Positions 61,346-64,000 of a DNA stretch of 64,000 bases are shown piece after piece. The notes below the pieces were generated by a model. It ran no database searches and was not told where the DNA came from. It saw nothing but the letters and a program-made list of their open reading frames with translations. The position numbers and the translations under genes were made by a program. Position 1 is the stretch's first letter. Each line of letters opens with the position of its first letter. Source of the stretch: Phycisphaerae bacterium (lineage in GTDB: Bacteria; Planctomycetota; Phycisphaerae; Sedimentisphaerales; Anaerobacaceae); the NCBI GenBank assembly GCA_012744475.1, contig JAAYBV010000034.1, positions 36,532 through 100,531 of the forward strand. Reading direction: 5' to 3'.

Positions 61346-62005
61346 ATGAGGATGAGCATTCGAATCATCATTGCCGACGACCACACAATCGTGCGTCACG
61401 GGCTGACCAAGCTCCTCCAGCAGGAAAAGGACGTGGAGGTCGTCGCGCAGGCCCAGAACGGCCACGCCACGCTGGAGCTGGCTCGAGAGCTGTCGCCGGA
61501 CGTCATTGTCATGGATGTCGGCATGCCCGACCTCAACGGCATCGACGCGACGCAACAGATCCTTCACGAGAATCCGAACATCAAGGTGCTGGCCTTGTCC
61601 ATGCACGCAGGGAAGAAATTCGTGGTCGCCATGCTCAAAGCGGGCGCCTCGGGATACCTGCTGAAGGACTGCGCGCTGGAGGAACTGACCACGGCGTTGC
61701 AGACCATCATTTACGGCCGGATCTATCTGAGCCCAGCGATCACCGACATTGTCGTTGACAGCTACGTGCGCCAGCCCGGAGAAGCCGAACAGTCCGCCTT
61801 CTCCGTCCTCTCCCAGCGGGAGAGGGAGGTGCTCCAGCTCATGGCCGAGGGCAACACCACCAAGCAGATCGCGCTGCGGCTGCACATCAGCCCCAAAACC
61901 GTGGAGGGACACCGCCTTCGCCTGATGTCGAAACTGAACATCGACAACATCGCCCAGCTCACCAAGTACGCCATCCAGGAAGGACTGACGTCGGCCGAAC
62001 TATAG
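61346..62005 (+). CDS. NarL/LuxR-family response regulator
   Basis: A 219-residue regulator. Receiver domain: IRIIIADDHTIVRHGLTKLL with the acidic pocket, phospho-acceptor Asp57 in VIVMDVGMPDLNG, the Thr/Ser switch position in LALSMHAGKKF and the Lys in GYLLKDC. The C-terminal GerE helix-turn-helix reads LSQREREVLQLMAEGNTTKQ then IALRLHISPKTVEGHRLRLM. AGGAG stands just before the ATG, and the kinase stop is 6 bases upstream, so the pair is co-transcribed and surely forms a two-component system. Confidence 0.95.
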   Translation: MRMSIRIIIADDHTIVRHGLTKLLQQEKDVEVVAQAQNGHATLELARELSPDVIVMDVGMPDLNGIDATQQILHENPNIKVLALSMHAGKKFVVAMLKAGASGYLLKDCALEELTTALQTIIYGRIYLSPAITDIVVDSYVRQPGEAEQSAFSVLSQREREVLQLMAEGNTTKQIALRLHISPKTVEGHRLRLMSKLNIDNIAQLTKYAIQEGLTSAEL

Positions 62006-62006
62006 G

Positions 62007-62033
62007 CCGCCGGCGATATCGCGCCGCCGGCGG
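62007..62033. terminator. Possible bidirectional terminator between convergent genes
   Basis: Arms CCGCCGGCG (62007-62015) and CGCCGGCGG (62025-62033) with a 9-base loop lie between the response regulator stop and the 3' end of the convergent gene at 62040. Pure GC stem, no T-run on either strand, so the assignment is tentative. Confidence 0.4.
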
Positions 62034-62039
62034 GGAGTC

Positions 62040-63599
62040 TCACGCCTCTTCGAGCACCTTGTAGCCCATCGCCTCGGCCAGCGCAAAGACCGGCTCTTTC
62101 AGGTCGCCGTAGCACGTGACTCGATGCCAGCCCCACTGGTCCCACTGCGTGAACAGCTTCTCGATGTCCCCGACGGGCTCAACGGCCAGTTTGGTCCGGC
62201 ACGCCCGGTCGTCCGGATCGTTGTCCACCGCCTTGCCCTGATGGAAGAGAATCTCCTTGCGTCCCTGCTCCATCTCGACCGTGGTGGTCATATAGCCCAA
62301 AGGCAGGATCGACCGCACCGAAGCGCCCTGGCGGTCCTCTGAGTGCGTCATGATCGCAAACGGATTCGTCTGGCCCTTGGGTCCAAACGCTCTGTTGGAG
62401 GCCACGCAGTGGGCGTAGATGATCTGCCGCTTGGCGGTGTCGATGACCGGGTCGGAGATGTAGCCCGGCCGGCCCTGTGTCAGAGCGGTCAGCATGACCA
62501 TGGTCGCGGTCGAACGCACATCGCATTCGCAGGCGCCGATCAGGCCTTCGTTGTTCAGCTCGTGGAAGCCCAAACACGGATAGGCGTGGATATGTCCGCC
62601 GTAAAAACCACCCAGGCAGTTGATCGTGATCGCGTTGGCTCCGTGTTTCTTGAGCACGGACTTCATGCCCAGGTACATCGCCGCCGAGGTCTCCAGCGTC
62701 TCGCGCGAGACATCGATCACGTCCGTGGCGCCGCGCCGCCAGCGGTCGGCGACTGCGCGGGACTCGTCCTTGTCGGCCGCTTTCCACGCCTCGTTCACTT
62801 CGGCAAACGAGACCCGCTCCAGGGGAATGCCCGAGACCGGATCGGCTGACCCCGATTCCTGGTCGCGCACGGCCAGTATCTTCGAGGCCTTCATCGCCGC
62901 GATGCACTCGGCGGGCGAGAGCGTCTGGAACGAATCAGGCTTGCAGGCCAAGTCGCCTGCTTTCGGCATACGTGACGAGCGCACGCGCGCCGTCGCCGCG
63001 ACGAACTCGGCGGGCGAGCTGCCCTTGCCGACGATGCCGAAACACTTGACTGCCTCGATCAGATCCTCCATGCGCGACGATGCCACGAATCCGACGTTCG
63101 GCGTGTTGCTGCGCAGGAACGCAGCGGTGTAGACGAGGAAGCCGCCGCTGCCGGCGTACTGGAAGTCCACGTACAGCGTGGGCTTTCCCGACGTCGCCAT
63201 CGTCTGCACGACGCGGTTCCAGCAGTTCAACTGGCAGACGATGTAGCCGTCAATCGCGCCTTTGTCGTCGTCAAGGATCTTCTGGGCCTGCTCCGGACCA
63301 TTCGCCATCGACGCGACGAACTGGAGATCAGGACATCGACTCGTCAGCGTGGACGTGATCCGCTGCATCACCGGGTTGAAATCGAACCCGACGTTGGGCC
63401 AGTCCGGACCCGGCTGCACCGGTGCGTGCAGCGCGTAGACGATGCGAATCCGCATCTTGCCGCTCTGAGCCGCCCGCGTGAGGCGTGGTGCGGCCAGGAT
63501 TCCGGCCGCACCGAGGCAGGTCCCACAGCCGGCCGCCAGGAACCGACGCCGACTCCATCCGCAACAGGCACATCCTGATGGTTGTCTCTGCATATCCAT
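62040..63599 (-). CDS. Tat-exported L-fucose/arabinose-isomerase-like protein
   Basis: A 519-residue protein. Twin-arginine signal GWSRRRFLAAGCGTCLGAAG, start fixed by GGAGG 7 bases before ATG 63599. The mature protein resembles the L-fucose isomerase-like fold: an N-terminal Rossmann-type region with VSR- and NCW-containing turns (YIVCQLNCWNRVVQ), and a C-terminal block YPCLGFHELNNEGLIGACEC that matches the ...L-N-D/N-E-G-I-x-A-A-C-E motif of fucose/arabinose isomerases, where Glu residues bind the metal. Export of such an enzyme is unusual, since isomerases act in the cytoplasm. Substrate uncertain; the call is to the fold rather than the reaction. Confidence 0.72.
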   Translation of the reverse strand: MDMQRQPSGCACCGWSRRRFLAAGCGTCLGAAGILAAPRLTRAAQSGKMRIRIVYALHAPVQPGPDWPNVGFDFNPVMQRITSTLTSRCPDLQFVASMANGPEQAQKILDDDKGAIDGYIVCQLNCWNRVVQTMATSGKPTLYVDFQYAGSGGFLVYTAAFLRSNTPNVGFVASSRMEDLIEAVKCFGIVGKGSSPAEFVAATARVRSSRMPKAGDLACKPDSFQTLSPAECIAAMKASKILAVRDQESGSADPVSGIPLERVSFAEVNEAWKAADKDESRAVADRWRRGATDVIDVSRETLETSAAMYLGMKSVLKKHGANAITINCLGGFYGGHIHAYPCLGFHELNNEGLIGACECDVRSTATMVMLTALTQGRPGYISDPVIDTAKRQIIYAHCVASNRAFGPKGQTNPFAIMTHSEDRQGASVRSILPLGYMTTTVEMEQGRKEILFHQGKAVDNDPDDRACRTKLAVEPVGDIEKLFTQWDQWGWHRVTCYGDLKEPVFALAEAMGYKVLEEA

Positions 63600-63900
63600 G
63601 GCAATCCTCCCGCTACAATGACTATCCCTTCTTCTGCGTTCGACCCGTAATCCCGTGTCGTCGCCATCCCGGCCGCGACACCCGAACTCGGCCCCATTCT
63701 ACCCCATCGGCTGCCCCCTGCTACCATGAAATTGCCCAACCCAACGGGGTCTGCCAAAAGACAGATTGGCTTCGTCTTGCGTACTCCCCGCTCCGGCAAG
63801 GCAGGCCCACTCGCAGGAGGACCGACGCGCCGATCGACGACGGCGTCCCACACCGCGGCCACCAGCAGAAGGTAGTGTGTGTGAAAATATCGTGGCATGT
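63600..63900. other. Intergenic region, no gene recognised
   Basis: Open frames here, including one read from the window end on the minus strand, contain no conserved sequence. Around 63750-63780 the tract AAAGACAGATTGGCTTCGTC resembles a KTKPI-encoding repeat that I remember from planctomycete genomes; weak. Family B element B3 follows. Confidence 0.5.
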
Positions 63901-64000
63901 GGGTGGCAGCCTCAAAGCGTAGTGCAACTGAGCTTTGGGGATGGCGAATGGGAGTGGCGCACCCGTACGGAAAGGCCTCTGCGAGGCGATCCATCCCCAA
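63901..64000. repeat. Family B element, copy B3, cut by the window end
   Basis: Begins GGGTGGCAGCCTCAA exactly like B2 and contains the inner arms TTTGGGGATGG and CCATCCCCAA. The right terminal repeat would lie beyond the window. Intergenic here as far as visible. Confidence 0.8.

Noticed and set aside
63368..64000. Minus-strand frame at the window end that could look like a second exported protein
   Set aside because: It overlaps the validated isomerase-like gene in another frame and otherwise translates repeat DNA.

Overview
The window is about 64 kb of GC-rich bacterial chromosome, most likely from an anaerobic planctomycete (Planctomycetota, probably Phycisphaerae/Sedimentisphaerales-like). 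The pointers are a MoxR/DUF58/BatA/DUF4175/DUF4159 operon of planctomycete type, a secreted lamin-tail/CotH protein, a LamG protein with repeated YYWRIDE modules, Tat-exported sugar-isomerase-like and phosphoesterase proteins, and many short palindromic repeats of the kind scattered through these genomes. An oxygen-sensitive glycyl radical enzyme suggests an anaerobic lifestyle. The species call is inference. I recognised no rRNA, tRNA, CRISPR array, insertion sequence or prophage gene.

Layout. 1-380: truncated lipoprotein gene (minus). 0.9-10.4 kb: trans-4-hydroxy-L-proline dehydratase with its activating enzyme, a HigBA toxin-antitoxin pair, then a peptide-use set (M2-like metallopeptidase, Na+/solute symporter, Xaa-Pro aminopeptidase) and an SGNH/SASA esterase. 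10.4-16.3 kb: large secreted LamG protein, Tat-exported phosphoesterase, UlaG-like hydrolase and a small membrane protein. 16.3-17.4 kb: MarR regulator with a thioredoxin and a frameshifted DUF6132 membrane segment. 17.4-25.8 kb: six overlapping minus-strand genes forming what looks like an isoprenoid/terpenoid biosynthetic operon (Fe-S protein, radical SAM, DUF116-polyprenyl synthase fusion, MFS carrier, single-domain prenyltransferase-fold protein, DxDD squalene-hopene-cyclase-like enzyme). 26.1-29.7 kb: PQQ-type beta propeller, FMN-type split-barrel protein and MarR regulator sharing an operator, and a secreted aldose epimerase. 30-36.9 kb: TetR/CecR-like regulator with a complete RND efflux pump. 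36.9-39 kb: Bcr/CflA-type transporter and a class I glutamine amidotransferase. 39.4-43.5 kb: giant LTD/CotH protein. 43.7-58.4 kb: eight-gene operon with ATGA overlaps (TPR-peptidase MA, DUF4159, MoxR, DUF58, BatA, DUF4175-like, VWA/GATase, caspase-like). 58.6-62 kb: NarX-type histidine kinase and NarL-type regulator. 62-63.6 kb: Tat-exported fucose-isomerase-like protein.

Two items stand out. The first is the terpenoid-like operon: it has a prenyl synthase and a class II cyclase motif but no squalene synthase genes in the window, and it couples them to radical SAM and Fe-S proteins. The second is the set of palindromic repeats. A 28-bp palindrome (family A) occurs nine times, and a roughly 80-106-bp inverted-repeat element (family B) three times. 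Several copies lie inside conserved genes without breaking the reading frame, so they add peptide inserts to a cyclase, a TolC protein, a CotH protein, an amidotransferase and a caspase-like protein. One long hairpin (family C) supplies most of the export-signal region of the TolC homologue.
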